DNA of 64,000 nt from Flectonema sp. DT1601 (GCA_964019425.1 OZ025802.1:558001-622000); one strand, 5' to 3'; positions 34,574 to 47,345 are shown, numbered from the stretch's first letter. Numbers and translations are program-made. The notes: generated by a model not told the origin, from the sequence alone.

Positions 34574-35241
34574 CTATGAGAAAAGAAACTTCATAAAAAT
34601 AAAATCAACAACCCAACAAACAAACAGAATCGTATCTAAAGAATAAAAAATTAAAAAGAAAAAAAGGGGGACAATCATAAAGCCATGTCTCCGATGCAAA
34701 TAAACAACATTGTTGTAGCGTACCTTAAAAGCAATGGCAGCAATCTACAATAATTTAGTGTCGTGATTATTTGATTTTATCTGGATTCCAATTGTTGATA
34801 ACTTTCATTTAATAATATTATGAACACTTCTCAAGTTTAGTTCAAATACTGAAAAAGAAAAAAATACACACGACATGAGCAAAAACAACGAGTTTTACGT
34901 TCACCTAGTGTTTTAACTCATGTTTTTTTTTTTTTTTTTTTTTTTCAGTATCAAGAAAACAAAATAGCAGTCAGCAAAAACGGATCAAAAAAAAAAAAAA
35001 AAAAAATAATAATAATTCCTCCTCTAGCAGCAGCTACACAAAAGACTGCGAGTATCTCTGGAAACCAAGAACTGAGTCAATAAGCAAGCTGCATCTACGA
35101 TAGTTTTTTTTCTTATTTTTTAAGGAGTGATAATGGTTACCCGCACCACAATATGATTTCCTGATCTATCAATTTTATGGTACAGCCACCGTGAAGAGCA
35201 TTCGAAAACTCGAATGAAATACACCATACAAGATAGCTTTA

Positions 35242-35275
<34 letters not shown>

Positions 35276-35369
35276 TAGATGCGGTGGATTAAAATAATTT
35301 ACTTAGCCATAAAGTAACAATTAGAGTTTTTTTTTAAAAAAAAAGTGGGAAAAAGAAGGAGAGTTGAAA
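34574..35369. other. Intergenic with (TAA)n microsatellite
   Basis: AT-rich, with T and A runs at about 34922-34945 and 34987-35006, and a (TAA)10 tract at about 35243-35272. No coding-like frame seen. Confidence 0.5.
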
Positions 35370-35497
35370 TGCTTGATTTTTTTTTTGTAAAATACAACTG
35401 TTTTTGTATCCCCTTATTAACATAAAAACGATAATTTAACAATCTGTTAAGGATACAGTGAACTATGGTGATGCTTAACTTAGCCTTTTAAAGTAAC
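35370..35497 (+). repeat. Dispersed hairpin repeat, copy 3
   Basis: This is the copy most like 1756-1897. Arms TGTATC (35405-35410)/GATACA (35452-35457) and TTAACA (35417-35422)/TGTTAA (35445-35450) are intact, and the 3' part reading ACTATGGTGATGCTTAACTT is identical in both. The 5' edge has a T-run expansion. Beyond the shared core it continues CTTTTAAAGTAACCAT, which also follows the copy near 50.8 kb. Confidence 0.75.
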
Positions 35498-37173
35498 CAT
35501 GAGGTTTCGAGAGTAAAATATATACCTCTTTACCTCTATTCTCTCATCAGTTATGGTGTAGAATAATTGGTGTAAAAAGGAGAAAATGGGGTATTAAAAA
35601 TTTTTGGTTGCTTAAGTTCCAGAAAGTAAGTCTAGCGGACTTGCTACTTGGAAATTATCAGTTTAGGTTTTTTTTTGTGATATGCTAATAATTAGTTAGT
35701 GACAAAGAAAGAAAAAAAAAAAAAGGTCAATGTTAGTTTGAACAATTCAAAAGCAAAATAATTATAATTATTATTTCTATGCTCAAAATTATCAAAACCG
35801 CTTCGGATGCCTTCTTTTTTTTTCTTCCCTTTTTTTTCTTTTTTTCGACAGGAAGAAAAATGATTTTGCAAAAAAAAAAAAAAAAAAAAAAAAAGTGAAA
35901 ACTGTTTCAGTGATCTACAATCACAGCGAAATATTTTCGCTTAATATTCTACCCATCCGCACCGTCAGCCAATGAGTTTCATGTTGTTGTTTTTATCAAC
36001 CGATGTACAAAAAAAAAAAAAAAATAATTATAGTAACGAACAAGTCATGTTAGTCAGTTAGCAAGTCCATAACTGATGACTTCAGGTCATCAGTAGAGAA
36101 CTTAATCATATGGAGATTGTGTTTTTATAGCTTTGCTCGGCCGAAATTGATATCAGTCTACCTTACTCGGGTTAACAGAATTATTCATAACGGCACTTCG
36201 CAAAATTTTACAAAAAAATAATCGACACCTCACAATAATACATAAACATATAATACTTCGGGTTATCGTTTTTTTTTTTTTTTCCATTTTTTTTTTTTTT
36301 TTTGTTTGTTTGTTTTTTGTTTTTTTTTTTGCAAAGATTAAAAGAAAACGTCGTAGTCCCATATATGTCGGGATGCCTACTAAATATAATTTTTTGGGGG
36401 AGTTATGTGAACTGACTAAGTATTTAAAAACCATTAGGAGTTTGGAAGGGTTAATTATCCACCAATTAGAAGGAGAAAAAAAAAGAAAAACAACTAATTA
36501 CCTCATATCCAGGAGCCTTGATGAGGAACCCAGCTGGTTAAACTAAACCAGCAGTGGAGAGTATGTAGTAGTCTGAATGGCTCCGTAAAACGGAGACCGT
36601 CAGTATTCACTTTTTTTTTGACTGCGCAAACAACACAAATGATAAAATTAAAAAAAAAAGAAACCGGGTTTTTAACTACAAACTAACACAGAAAAAAATC
36701 GTAATATAACACAGGTTTTGATGTTTTTTTTTGTTTGTGCACGAAACCGTGATCCGACTTAAAAATGAAAAAATAAAAAAAACTGTCATAATTCGCCATT
36801 CATTCAGACCGCTACTACATAATACCGACACGAGCCTATGCGGAGCGGATATAGCAGAAGACATCGACTAAAAGAAAACGACAATAAAATAAATAAAAAA
36901 AAACTCATATCATAAAATGAAAAAATATAAAACCCCACGACATTGCATTAGCTGTGAAGCTTAACGCACTTAAAGGAAACAAAAATATTAAATTTAAAAC
37001 TTACAAAAAAACAAGATCGGTCTAAGCCTTTGCTCATTTCAATATGTTTTTGGTAACCTGATTATTAGATTGCCTTTTTCAGGCGTCGTTCCATGTACGG
37101 TTTACGAAGTAGGGAAAGAGTCACTTGAGAAGCTTCTCAGTAACGGGGGCTGACATTTTAGCAAAAGTTCAAA
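35498..37173. other. Intergenic with palindromes and homopolymers
   Basis: This region lies downstream of the surface-protein gene. It has an A24 run at about 35871-35894, a perfect 8-bp palindrome CTGATGAC-TTCAG-GTCATCAG at 36073-36093, T runs at about 36270-36330, and the candidate structured RNA described separately. A plus-strand open frame at 36310-36546 runs into that RNA candidate and is not called as a gene. Confidence 0.5.
36501..36619 (+). ncRNA. Candidate structured RNA ending in a T-run
   Basis: Three consecutive hairpins occur within 103 nt: CCTCAT (36501-36506) with ATGAGG (36521-36526); GCTGGTT (36533-36539) with AACCAGC (36546-36552), loop AAACTA; and a long imperfect stem whose core is CTCCGT-AAA-ACGGAG (36581-36595), extended by GG/CC and CTGA/TCAG (36573-36603) with small bulges. 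A run of nine T follows at 36611-36619, as at an RNA polymerase III terminator. A uridine-rich AATTTTTTGG, similar to an Sm site, lies about 110 nt upstream. It does not match U1, U2, U4, U5, U6, a tRNA or SRP RNA that I can recall. If real it would be one of few plus-strand transcripts here. Confidence 0.4.
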
Positions 37174-40100
37174 TCAGACTACTGAATCAGGAGAGTGTGC
37201 TCTGTCTGACAGTTCTACAACATCGTTAGGGCACTCTTCAGGTATGACAGGTGGTTCTTTCTTACCTTCAGACTCCTCCTCAACAACAGTAGTCTTACGA
37301 AGCCACAAGAAAACACCAACAGCGATTAATGCAACGACACATATCGCAGCGATTACGATACCAATAATTGCACCTGTTGACATGGAAGAGGATCCAGAAG
37401 TAACAGGAGCATCTACTTCACATACAGTTCGAAGAACATAACCAGCAACACATGTAATTGGGATACAATTGCCGTTTGAGTCAACAAACGATTCAACCGC
37501 ATTTGCCGCTTGACATGTCTCAAAGGTTCTTCCAACAACAACAACTTGGTCAGCCTGTCCAAGGAGGGCATTCACTTCAGCGTCAGCAGCAACTTCGGCA
37601 TTTAAGTCAGTACTTGCTTGCGAACCTTGCTTTGCAGTAGTTTCTGGAGCCAAATTCCCACTTGCCCTGTAGTGAACAGATCCGCAGACGTACGTCACAG
37701 AGATTGATTCGAATCCCATAACTCTCGCAACCATCGCTTCAAACCGAACTCTGACCGCATTGTTCCCCAGAAAGGCATTGCAATTTCCTGATGTGAATCT
37801 ACCGCGTACTACATACGAACGAAGGGACGATGGCGGCGATGCTGTAGATGGTGAGCCAGTTGGAACTGCAGTAGGTGAGTTAGTTGGCACCGCAGTCGGA
37901 ACCGCAGTCGGAACCGCAGTCGGAACCGCAGTTGCTGGAGCATTAGTTGGCACGGCAGTTGCTGGAGCATTAGTTGGCACGGCAGTTGCTGGAGCATTGG
38001 TTGGCACGGCAGTTGCTGGAGCATTAGTTGGCACGGCAGTTGCTGGAGCATTGGTTGGCACGGCAGTTGCTGGAGCATTAGTTGGCACAGCAGTTGGCAC
38101 CGCAGTTGGCACGGCAGTCGGCACCGCAGTTGGCACTGCTGTAGTTGCCGCTGCAGGAACCGCCGTGGGAACCGCCGTGGGGTCGAAACACTGTTTCATG
38201 GTGATGTCCGGAAGGAATGAGTTTTGTTGATAGTCACCCATTCTTCTCTTGTAACTACAAGTGTCAATAGTTCCATGAGAAGCAGCACAAGTATTCTCAC
38301 AGTTACCGTTACCCGGTTGGTGAACTACGTTTGCATTCGAATCAGGTTTCCAGCACAGGACAGTAGCGTCGTCGTTAACGAACGTGTAGTCGCAAGCAGT
38401 TGTTTTAATGTGACACCAGCCGTCAGATCTTCTCCACCAGAAAGCAGAGCAGGAACCGTGATTGTCACAAAATGCTTTGCACTCAGGGAAAGTAGAGCTT
38501 TCACTGGGGACAGTACCAATTGGATTACAATTATGAGCTCTGCAATATCCACTACCAACTTTAACGTAACCAGCTGGGTGCTCTACTTCAATGTTTACAT
38601 TCATTACTGGATTAGTAATACCCTTACTAATAGCATTCTTTATACCACAGACTACGGTATAAGTATATCCTGGTAGTAGGAGGTTGTTAGCGTACTCTTT
38701 CAATATAGTCATAGATGCCAACCTGTTGGTAATAGTTGCTGAGTAAACAATAATATTACTGTCACTTGTTAAATCCTCTGCTGTTAGTGGTCGGGGATTT
38801 GGGTTGTTACGAATGTGTAGTAACGCAGCACAGAATACTTCTTCACCTTCAAGAGCTCTATTATTTTCAATTATTATTGGTAGTCCAGTATCAAGTCCCT
38901 TTCCTTGGAGTGGCCACTTGTCTACTATTCTAAGTGTAGGAGCATCCTTTTTGTACAAAGCACCACCATACGTATCAAAGCAAGACTCATAGGTACATCC
39001 TTCAACCATTGCGTGGTCTTGCTGTGTGCATGTTGCGTACAGTTTACACTGCTTTGCTGCAGCTTCCCAGGTAAAGAAGTTGCAGGTGTCACTCTTTTCA
39101 CATTCAGAAGCACAACATTCGTAGTCAGATGAAGCTTTACTGGTTATTGGTGTGTTAGTACATGTTTTGTAACCAAATGGGAGCTCTTGAATACTGTAAC
39201 CGGATATAAGTGGGGCCATTCCTTCTCTACTACACTTCCAGGTGTCATAATAAATATCACTGTGATGAGTGTACGTACCACTTCTAATAAGAAAACACTT
39301 GTGAAAGTATGTGTCGGTTGGATCACGTTTCATCCAAGTGAAACCAGTGCAAAGAGGGTCCAAATCGCACATATTTTTACAATACTCTGCATTATCGTAT
39401 GGGCCAAGAGGAACATCCGGAAGGTTAGGGAACTGGACAAAATGACCTCCCAGATTCTTAAAAGCGTTCCTATTCGTAAACGGTGCCGTATCTGGGTACC
39501 TTACCCAGCGATTACAACGTGGCTGTTCATTCCCTCTTGGGAGTTGTCTGTTTGGTGTACTGCATACAGCAGGTGCAACAAATCTTACTGTGTAGTGTTG
39601 CTTTTGAAGTGTTTGTACTTCAATCCAACAACTACTTGATGATCTTCCTCCATTATTAAGAGACCAAGTGAATTGTCTACATGGAGGGGAATTTCCTGCA
39701 GCGTTGTGGGCGTTGCACAATTCTGAGCATCTGATTGCGCTGTCAACACCGTTCCAGACTCCCAAAAGGATATCTTCTGGACCTCTGAGATCGTGTCCCA
39801 TGGTGATACCGGCTTCGAGGCAAGGAAGGCCGTGGTCTCCTTCGTAGTCGACAATGGCGTACTTTGGACCAACTTCTTGAGATTGATCTGATAAGATTGG
39901 CTTCTCTCCATTCGCATTAACTGATACTACAATCCAGTAATGAGGATTACAGATGTCTGTGTGAGAAGTTGATCGTTCCTGACGATCATATGATATCGCA
40001 CAGCGCTGATCAGGGACAGTTCCCATTGGGATATCAAAAGTAATATCACATCCAGTGACTGCAAATTCTCTAAGAAGTTTTGCATTATCTCTCCATTTAA

Positions 40101-40701
40101 CCTGAGTCCATGAAACCGGATTAGCAAGTCCACACGATGGAACCTTTCTAACACTCCTTGCAAATCCCCAATAGACTCTGTAGTGAGTGATATCACTCTC
40201 GTCTAATGCTCTTATTATGGTTGCCTTACCTCCAAACCTGTAAAGACCTGGGTCTCGATCAGTAAATATAAACCCCTGTGCATTGTGACTAGGCACATTT
40301 CCAGCTGGTACACAGCAAGTTTCGTCATTGCATGCAAATACACAGCTGGTTGATGCTCCGTTACCTCTTCTTGTTCCTTCTCTGCAGGTGTAGGTAGAGC
40401 AGAGTTCTTCACAACAGCAGGTTGCGTCATTACAAGGTCCTGCAAACTCATCACCTTGATTGTAATCAGCGCAAATTATACCTGATGAGTCATGACGTAA
40501 TACACCACTACTACATGCGTACGGCGCCTGGTCTGCAGGAGGAATCGAGTCATCCATAAAAGTGTACAGCGTCTGTCCATCACCAGGTCTTCTGTTACAG
40601 TAAGGCCACAAAGGATACGCAACTGAGTTATGTGGGCTCGCCCAGTTGCATAAGTTACCAGCAGCGAATCCCGCTTGCAGCAACAATATTAATTTCGACA
40701 T
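37174..40701 (-). CDS. Large cysteine-rich type I surface protein with PAN/apple-like modules and TAVP repeats
   Basis: 1175 residues in one exon. A short signal peptide (1-15, [15 protein letters not shown]) precedes a Cys-rich ectodomain. At least three PAN/apple-like modules are visible (for example [20 protein letters not shown] near 440 and [19 protein letters not shown] near 540, and [19 protein letters not shown] near 750), each with C-x3-C, LC-x-GF-type cores. Residues about 842-954 are a stalk of 4-residue TAVP units and six copies of a 9-residue TNAPATAVP unit. A membrane-proximal domain with CQAANAV and CVAGYVL follows, then a transmembrane helix (about 1110-1134) and a 41-residue acidic tail ending in SPDSVV, which could be a PDZ ligand. 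PAN modules bind glycans or proteins, so adhesion or particle recognition is likely. AAAACAG lies 12 nt upstream of the ATG. Confidence 0.85.
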   Translation of the reverse strand: MSKLILLLQAGFAAGNLCNWASPHNSVAYPLWPYCNRRPGDGQTLYTFMDDSIPPADQAPYACSSGVLRHDSSGIICADYNQGDEFAGPCNDATCCCEELCSTYTCREGTRRGNGASTSCVFACNDETCCVPAGNVPSHNAQGFIFTDRDPGLYRFGGKATIIRALDESDITHYRVYWGFARSVRKVPSCGLANPVSWTQVKWRDNAKLLREFAVTGCDITFDIPMGTVPDQRCAISYDRQERSTSHTDICNPHYWIVVSVNANGEKPILSDQSQEVGPKYAIVDYEGDHGLPCLEAGITMGHDLRGPEDILLGVWNGVDSAIRCSELCNAHNAAGNSPPCRQFTWSLNNGGRSSSSCWIEVQTLQKQHYTVRFVAPAVCSTPNRQLPRGNEQPRCNRWVRYPDTAPFTNRNAFKNLGGHFVQFPNLPDVPLGPYDNAEYCKNMCDLDPLCTGFTWMKRDPTDTYFHKCFLIRSGTYTHHSDIYYDTWKCSREGMAPLISGYSIQELPFGYKTCTNTPITSKASSDYECCASECEKSDTCNFFTWEAAAKQCKLYATCTQQDHAMVEGCTYESCFDTYGGALYKKDAPTLRIVDKWPLQGKGLDTGLPIIIENNRALEGEEVFCAALLHIRNNPNPRPLTAEDLTSDSNIIVYSATITNRLASMTILKEYANNLLLPGYTYTVVCGIKNAISKGITNPVMNVNIEVEHPAGYVKVGSGYCRAHNCNPIGTVPSESSTFPECKAFCDNHGSCSAFWWRRSDGWCHIKTTACDYTFVNDDATVLCWKPDSNANVVHQPGNGNCENTCAASHGTIDTCSYKRRMGDYQQNSFLPDITMKQCFDPTAVPTAVPAAATTAVPTAVPTAVPTAVPTAVPTNAPATAVPTNAPATAVPTNAPATAVPTNAPATAVPTNAPATAVPTNAPATAVPTAVPTAVPTAVPTNSPTAVPTGSPSTASPPSSLRSYVVRGRFTSGNCNAFLGNNAVRVRFEAMVARVMGFESISVTYVCGSVHYRASGNLAPETTAKQGSQASTDLNAEVAADAEVNALLGQADQVVVVGRTFETCQAANAVESFVDSNGNCIPITCVAGYVLRTVCEVDAPVTSGSSSMSTGAIIGIVIAAICVVALIAVGVFLWLRKTTVVEEESEGKKEPPVIPEECPNDVVELSDRAHSPDSVV
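37931..38092 (-). repeat. Six 27-bp in-frame tandem repeats (TNAPATAVP) in the surface protein
   Basis: Six 27-bp units encode TNAPATAVP, flanked on both sides by 12-bp units encoding TAVP (about 37880-37930 and 38093-38180). Unit copies differ by one or two synonymous bases (ATTAGTT versus ATTGGTT), so the array looks recently expanded and probably varies in copy number between alleles. It forms an extended Pro/Thr-rich stalk probably carrying O-linked sugars (inference). Confidence 0.9.
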
Positions 40702-42251
40702 AGTTCCTACTCTCTGTTTTTAGAAATATATTAAACAGCAATACACAAAATCAACAACTAAGTCTGCTGTCTAATTACATTAAATCAATTGGTATCCTGT
40801 TGGTAGTGAATAGTATTAAGGAAATGGAAAAACGTGAAAGTGAGGACAAAAAAAAGGCATCGTATCGGGATCGAAGGAAGATTCTTCTTTGTTTCTACTT
40901 GTTCCTATTTTTGTTCTTTTATTTTGTTTCGTTTCTTCCTACCCCACCTTTTTTTCCCAGGCTTCTTTTCTTTTTCTTTTTCTTTTTTTTTTTCAATTCA
41001 TGCTTGCGCGCTGCTTCCTTAAAAAGGTACTGAACTAATTCTCGTACCCCATCATAGAAGAGGCTGCAAACGACAATGGCAATTCTCGTCTGTTCCGCTG
41101 TCTGGAATTTTCTTTTTTTTAGTTGTTCCCATATCGTTCGCTGCTTTTTTTTTTTTTTTTGGAAAAAGGGGAGAAGTCGGGAGGAGCCCTTCCTAAGCGG
41201 TGTCTGCATCTGGGCATTTAAATACAATAAAAACTACATCTGGCCAAAGAGCTAGACGACCTGCAGAAAAAAATGTTCCGTTTCTAAGGTATTCCATTTA
41301 ATAAGAAACAACGGGGGGAAGAAAAAAAAAAAAAAAAATGCCACTCCATAATTTTCAGAAGGAAAAGGAAGAGAGCACGATAAAGGTCAGTTTTTTTTTT
41401 TTTTTTGTTTTTTTTTTTCCCCCCCCAATTCAAAAAGAGGGCGGTGAAATTATACAACGATTAAATACATGATGTACACAAACATGTTTACATGCCAGAA
41501 ATAAAAAGATGAATAAGAAATTTACTACATTAACAATAGTTGATAAATGGTTCCAAATGTCAACGAATGTTACAAAGCACAACAACTGCTTTTGCAGTTA
41601 AAAAAAATATTCATGCTTTTTTTTTTTTTTTTTTTTTTAATCCCCTTTTCCCCCCCCTCCACGAGTTTTTTTTTCATTCCGCTTATTATTATTTCCTTTT
41701 ACTTATTTAATTTTTTTTCCCCCCCGTCTTTTGTTATTGTTGGTTCAAAGTACAACACGCTTAAGCTACCACTCTGGATTATCTGAACACAGAAATATAT
41801 AATAATAGACTAATTTAAGAAAAATACATAAAAACAAAATTGGGGGGAAGGGGGTGTAAGTTTTCGACAAAAAAAATAAAAAAAATAAAAAAAAAGCATT
41901 TTCGAATGCTTGCTGACAGAATAAAGAAACATGTGTGTCACATAAAGTTGGGTCACAAAAGCCCAGTTGTTTCTTATAAAACAAATCATGTTTTATTCCT
42001 TTTTTTTTTTTTTTTTTTTTTTTTTTGGCACTTACTTGTCAGCAAAAAACATTTGTCGACTACGAAAACAGAGCACGAAGGAAAGAAGCTTACTAATTCA
42101 GTACACTTGTTGTTTAAGGAACAACACGAATAAACAATCGAATAGAAGAACGAAAATTAAAAGGGAAACATTTAAAAACGAAAAGGTTTTGAGAATCAAC
42201 ATGTATGAAATAGCTACTGTTGCTACTTAATAATAATTCCAATGAAAGCGC

Positions 42252-42283
<32 letters not shown>

Positions 42284-45096
42284 TTTTCCCCCCAACTTAA
42301 ATAAAACAATAAAAGACAAGAGAGTCTGAACACAGTTGGCACACGGTGGCAGCGGCTAAACAAAAGCAACTGAGATATGAAAAGTTTTTTTTTTTTTTTC
42401 CCCATGCTATCACAAATCTCTCTTAAAGAAATTTTGAAAGAGAAAAAAAGAACAAACACGGACAACAACAGACATGAAGACGGAAATTGATCCACCGCTT
42501 AGCATTGAAATCAGTAAACTTGCAAGACATTATAAAACATCATTAATCTTGTTTGGTTTGGTTTGGTTTTTTTTTTTTTTTCCCCCCTCTTTTTTTTTTT
42601 TTTTTTTTTGTCAAGAAAAAAAAATATAGAAAAATCAAGGAACTAGACCCCCAAGATTCGAGCTCAGACTCTTTGTCAGAGTACTTTTTATCTTCAGTAC
42701 AGAATATTTTATGAGTATTGGGGACGCACAAGTTAATCTGCCAAAGATAAAAATTACTAATTGCTCAACTAAATAGCCGAAGAATCTCTATGGAGGAAAT
42801 CAAACGTTTACGTTTGGGTGTGCAAAAATAATTGAAGTTTGATGCAACAAACAAAAGCAAGAGAGAACTTTTTAGCCAAAAAAAACAAGAGGATGGCCTA
42901 CTTCATTGATGAAAACAAGGCTAGATATAAACCCATGGCATTCAGGCTTGTTCCACTCTCACAACGCCGTAGTAAAGACATCCGTCTTAACGTGACGCTA
43001 TGTTGTTGTGAATGTAGAGTAAAAAGTAAACACCTAGCTTGGTCGAAACACTAAAGTTTCTACTATTTTATTTTTCTGGAAAAAATGAGACTGAAAAGTG
43101 GAAAAAAAAAATGTAAAAAAAATAATATCAAAAATAATTGTGCTGCTGAAGTTGCGATAAAAGTCCTCAGGAAGACCACACTTCACAGGTTGGTCATTCA
43201 CCATCGAGAACAACACATCACGCAGCGAACGTCAATAACCAAACCAAAAATCAGCGCTTTCAAAGATTAGCGAAATCCAACGTGGAGGTATATTATTACA
43301 CGCCATCCTTGAGCAAGTAGGTGTCGAGAGTGACTATTTGCTCCAGAGAAATATTTAAAAAAAAAAAAAAAAAAAACCAGATTGTGAAGTTCAAGAAAAG
43401 GCCTCCTCGCTCTAAGTAACCCCAACTTGCGATCAACAAAAGAAAAAAAAGAAAAGAACCTGCGTAAGATTTATTGTTAAACAGATTAGTCAAGGGGTAA
43501 AATTTTGACAATGTAAAAAACAGTAACAACTTTAAATATTAAAAATAAAATTAATATCAAGTACTTGACTGAAAAAATACACTAGTCAAGGGGGTGAATA
43601 AGTGAATTTTCAAAAAAATGGGTGGATAAAGCACATTGCCACAACAGTTTCTTTGGAGATCCAAGCAGTGCCGACAACTTCGATAAAGCTATCTTTTAAT
43701 ATGTTGCTCGAGGTGGAAGAGGAAGAAAGAAAAAAAAATTATTTTACTTTACTGAACATCAAGAGAAAAGGTAAGCTCCAGAAAAAGAGGGGAATACAAA
43801 AAAAAATATAAAAAAAAAGCTCATGAATCTCAACTATTTTGTACCACAACAGTGACACTAAACTACACTGAGCAGTTTATTGTGTTTTTTTCCTCCCCTC
43901 TTTTTTTTTTTTTTTTTCTCTGTCCGCATGACGTTAGGCAGTTACCTTACATTTTGAACAAGCCACGTGGGAAAGAACGCATGCGGGTTAAGATCAGTCG
44001 TGGGGTTTTTCTTTTCTCTTTGTTAGTGTGCAATAAAGAGAGAGGGGAAAAAAAAGGCCAAGCCCGTAACCACACTGACTATTCCGTTTTTCAGATAGGT
44101 AGGAGGTATGGCATCTGAAATATAATTACAAAAAGCTGTAGTGAAATAATTTTCTTTTCAAAAATTTTGAAGGATCAAACAACAAAAAAATAAATAAAAA
44201 AGATAAGTAAAGCAACAAGAAATTACTATGTTTTTCGCAATTCAGTTTTAGAAACTAAGGGAAAAAAAAAAAAAAAAAACAATAAAAAGAAAAAGAAAAA
44301 GAAAAGGCAAGGAAGAGTACAACTCTCCCGTGAGTGTTATCGCTTGAATCCGAGAGTTCCTTTCTCCTTCTCCAAAGTTTAAGAAGATACACTTATCACT
44401 ATTCGGGTACCCATAAAAACAGAGAGAGTACGCGAGGAAGTCTCCCAACGTTGCTCTCCGAAATCACTACATTCTACAACAGACGCAATACTCATAGAAA
44501 TAATGCTTACTTCTTAGGTTTTTAACTTTTGCAGAGGAAATAATAAATGAGAAAAGAAAAATGGAAACAAGTACGATTAACGAAAATAAAAATTTCATAA
44601 AAAAAAGAACTATATTCTTAACCAATTAACAAGCTGAAGAGCCGTTTTTTATGTACATTTCGTTAATCGCAGGTGATCTACAATGGTTCCTTGCAGCTTC
44701 CTAACGACTAAAGAAGAGTACATACGGGTTTTAGCTGAGTCAGCGAAATGGAAAATAGTGACTTCAAAGTTGCTACTATTACTAAATAAGAAGAAAAAGT
44801 AAAAAAAAAAAAAAAAAAAAAACGAAACGAAAGACAAATTAATGTAGCAGCCAAACTCGTGCCAACATGCTTAATGTAACCTGAAAACAAGTACCAAAAT
44901 TGAATCAAGAAACGAATCTCTTTTCTTGTTTACGTGGACCCATTTAGCATTACAAAGAAAAGAGATGGGGAAAAAGCAACAAAGTAATGTAATAAAGAAA
45001 ATGAGAGGATTATTGTAAGCCACTGAGTGCTTCCGCGAAGTCTCTCAATAGCGGGAAACGACAGTAGAATTCACTAACGTAAACAATTATTATTAC

Positions 45097-45534
45097 CAGG
45101 GTTTCTCTGCCACCCAAGGAAAAAAGGAAAATACACGACAGAATTGGATGGAGCAAATAATTAACACATCACACTGGTTGAAAGAAAATATCAGCTCGAA
45201 ACAAGCCGCCAAAAACAGTTATGTTCTACTTTTCATTCATTTTTTTCCATTTACAAAAGAAAAACAATCATAACTTGCAAAAGAGCGACCTACAGTAAGT
45301 TGTGTTCCTCAATCGACGACAAGTACAACAAGTTGAAATCATGACCTGGCTCTGATAACTAAACAGGAGAAGACATGGCGCAAGAGCGCTAAAGATAGAA
45401 ATAGTAAAAGTCGTGACTTTGCACGAAATAGAGTAGATCACCTTCTCTCCTTCGTTTCAAAGAAACAGGTCGATGATTCAACATACGTCAAAGACGCTAT
45501 ATATCTTGTTAAACATCTGAGTACAGAGAATTAA
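45097..45534 (+). other. Coding-like plus-strand stretch, possible relic
   Basis: Two open stretches of 58 and 65 codons lie close together. The first starts right after an acceptor-like ATTATTATTACCAG and begins QGFSATQGKKENTRQNWMEQ. The second contains KTWRKSAKDRNSKSRDFARN and ends in VKHLSTEN. Their composition is less biased than the surrounding low-complexity DNA. No family recognised and no ATG-led gene model can be built. Chance open frames of this size are possible in 15 kb. Confidence 0.25.
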
Positions 45535-46190
45535 CATTTAAGGACATGATTACCCAGCTAGGGTAATATGTACATTCAGACGCAGAACAGCTTGAATCCC
45601 TCGTTAGAAACAAGTAAACTGTTGCTGAGTAACATAGGTGTGGGGGTTAGCAATTCATCCACAAGTGACAAGTAGAAGGTAGTAGTGAGTGAGGACTACC
45701 TACATCATAGAATACGGTAAACATTGTAGAATGAAAAGCTGTTGTCAGGTAGTACTCGATCGTGCAGTGTCATTGTCAGGCAAGCTGACAGCTGCATTTC
45801 TTTTTTTTTTTTTTTTTTCCTTCTCTTTGTTCTGGTTTAGAAGGAGCGATACCAATAGTTTGATTGCTCTGCTTGAAACATTACACGTCTCTCTGAAGAA
45901 CTTGAAAGTTGTTTGAATTCACGTTAGAGTGCACGTCAACAAATTTCATATAAACACGTACCAACCGCTATGCTGAGATTCTAGGCTCCGATGTCATCAA
46001 AACCAAAGATGGTTGACATGTGTACACCAACCTTTCAACAGGGAAAAAGAACGAAAGGTGTTTTTTTTTTTTTTTGTTTTTTTCCTTATATGCAAATGAC
46101 GAGATCAAAGGTTTGCTTCTACCTGACCGTTACTTTTATGCAAGCACGTAGTGGACTACCAAACGGAAACCGACCACACAAAAAAAAGAA

Positions 46191-47345
46191 AATAGTAACA
46201 TTATTAGTTAAACTAAGTTTAATAAAAGTTGTAAAAAAAAAAAAAAAAGAAAACTTGATAAATAGCAAAGACAGAACTCTTAATGGGATGCAAAATGAAT
46301 AAGATAGGGGGAAGAATGGGAAAAAGGAAAGAAAAAAAAAGTTAATTTATCGGCCAATCAGTTTCATGTTCGAGTCTAACACGCAACACATAGACCTAAC
46401 AAGTAACTATTAAACAAACCGTGTTTCGAAAGTCCGGTACGTAAGTGTTTTCTGTATTGTAAAAGTTAACAAAAGCGAAAGGAATCATCCGCTTCTTAAT
46501 ACACTAGCCGAAATATATGTGTTCTTTCCGCACTGCTTTGACCAAAACTGAAACGAAAAAGAAAAAAAAAACACAAGCAATAATGCAAGAACCATAGTGT
46601 TAATTTTGTTTTCTTCACCCTTTTACTGTGGAAAAGTTAAATAAGTCGTCGAACGCCCAAAACATTTCTCTTTTTTTTTTTTTTTTTATATTTTTTTTTT
46701 TTATCTCAGTAATATTATTCCAAAGGTACAAGCACACCCGAAGAAGAATTGTTCTTTTTTTTTTTTTTTTTTTCCTTTAATTATAACAACGGGTACGAAA
46801 AGATAGTAGTAACATTATTGGTTTACCAAAGCTTGTAAAAAAAGAAAAAAGAAAACTTGATAAATAGCAAAGACAGAACTTCTTGATGGGATGTAAAATG
46901 AATAAGATAAAAAAAAGAATGAAAGAAATTTATTGGCCAATCAGTTTATGTTCGAGTCTAACACACAACACATAGACCTAACAAGTAACTATTAAAAAAA
47001 ACCGTGTTTCGAAAATCCGGTACGTAAGTGTTTTCTGCATTACAACGTGAAAATAATTTACCGCTCCTTAATACACAATCAAGCTGCCGAAGTGCTTCGA
47101 CCAGATTTGTTAATTTTTTTTTTTTTTTTTTTTTGCCTTTTGCTGGAAAAGTTAATACATTGTCAAAGGCAAAATATTCAATTTTAATATTATTAATAAA
47201 CAGAGCGTTTTTATAAATATCTAATATTATGTTGTACTACATATTTTTTTTTTCTTTTTTTTTTATCTTAATATTACCTAAGGTACAGTCACCCGAAGAA
47301 GGAAATTTTTTTTTTTCCTCTTAATTTTCGACAGGGGTACACCTC
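46191..47345. repeat. Tandem duplication, two units of about 0.55-0.6 kb
   Basis: Unit 1 (46191-46800) and unit 2 (46804-47345) share long near-identical blocks: AACTTGATAAATAGCAAAGA, the block around TTCGAGTCTAACACGCAACA (ACACAACA in unit 2), CATAGACCTAACAAGTAACT, and TCCGGTACGTAAGTGTTTTC. They differ by substitutions, T-run lengths and small indels. The order of blocks is the same, so this is a head-to-tail duplication. A weaker third match (AAACCCGTGTT, CTGTTTTCTGTAT, CAGTGATATTATT) lies at about 50145-50270. No open frame is shared, so it is probably non-coding or a decayed element. Confidence 0.8.

Noticed and set aside
36310-36546. Plus-strand 78-codon frame
   Set aside because: It starts in a T-run and ends within the hairpin cluster; no domain, and the paired stems explain its last third better.
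37760-38230. Plus-strand frame with Ala/Gly/Val repeats
   Set aside because: It is antisense to the TNAPATAVP repeat array of the surface protein, which has a full signal-peptide-to-tail structure.
42640-42740. Possible tRNA (AGATTCGAGCTC reminiscent of a T-loop)
   Set aside because: No acceptor stem, D-arm or 7-nt anticodon loop can be folded around it.
46370-46400. GTTCGAGTC as a tRNA B-box
   Set aside because: It lies inside the duplicated unit, without an A-box or cloverleaf.
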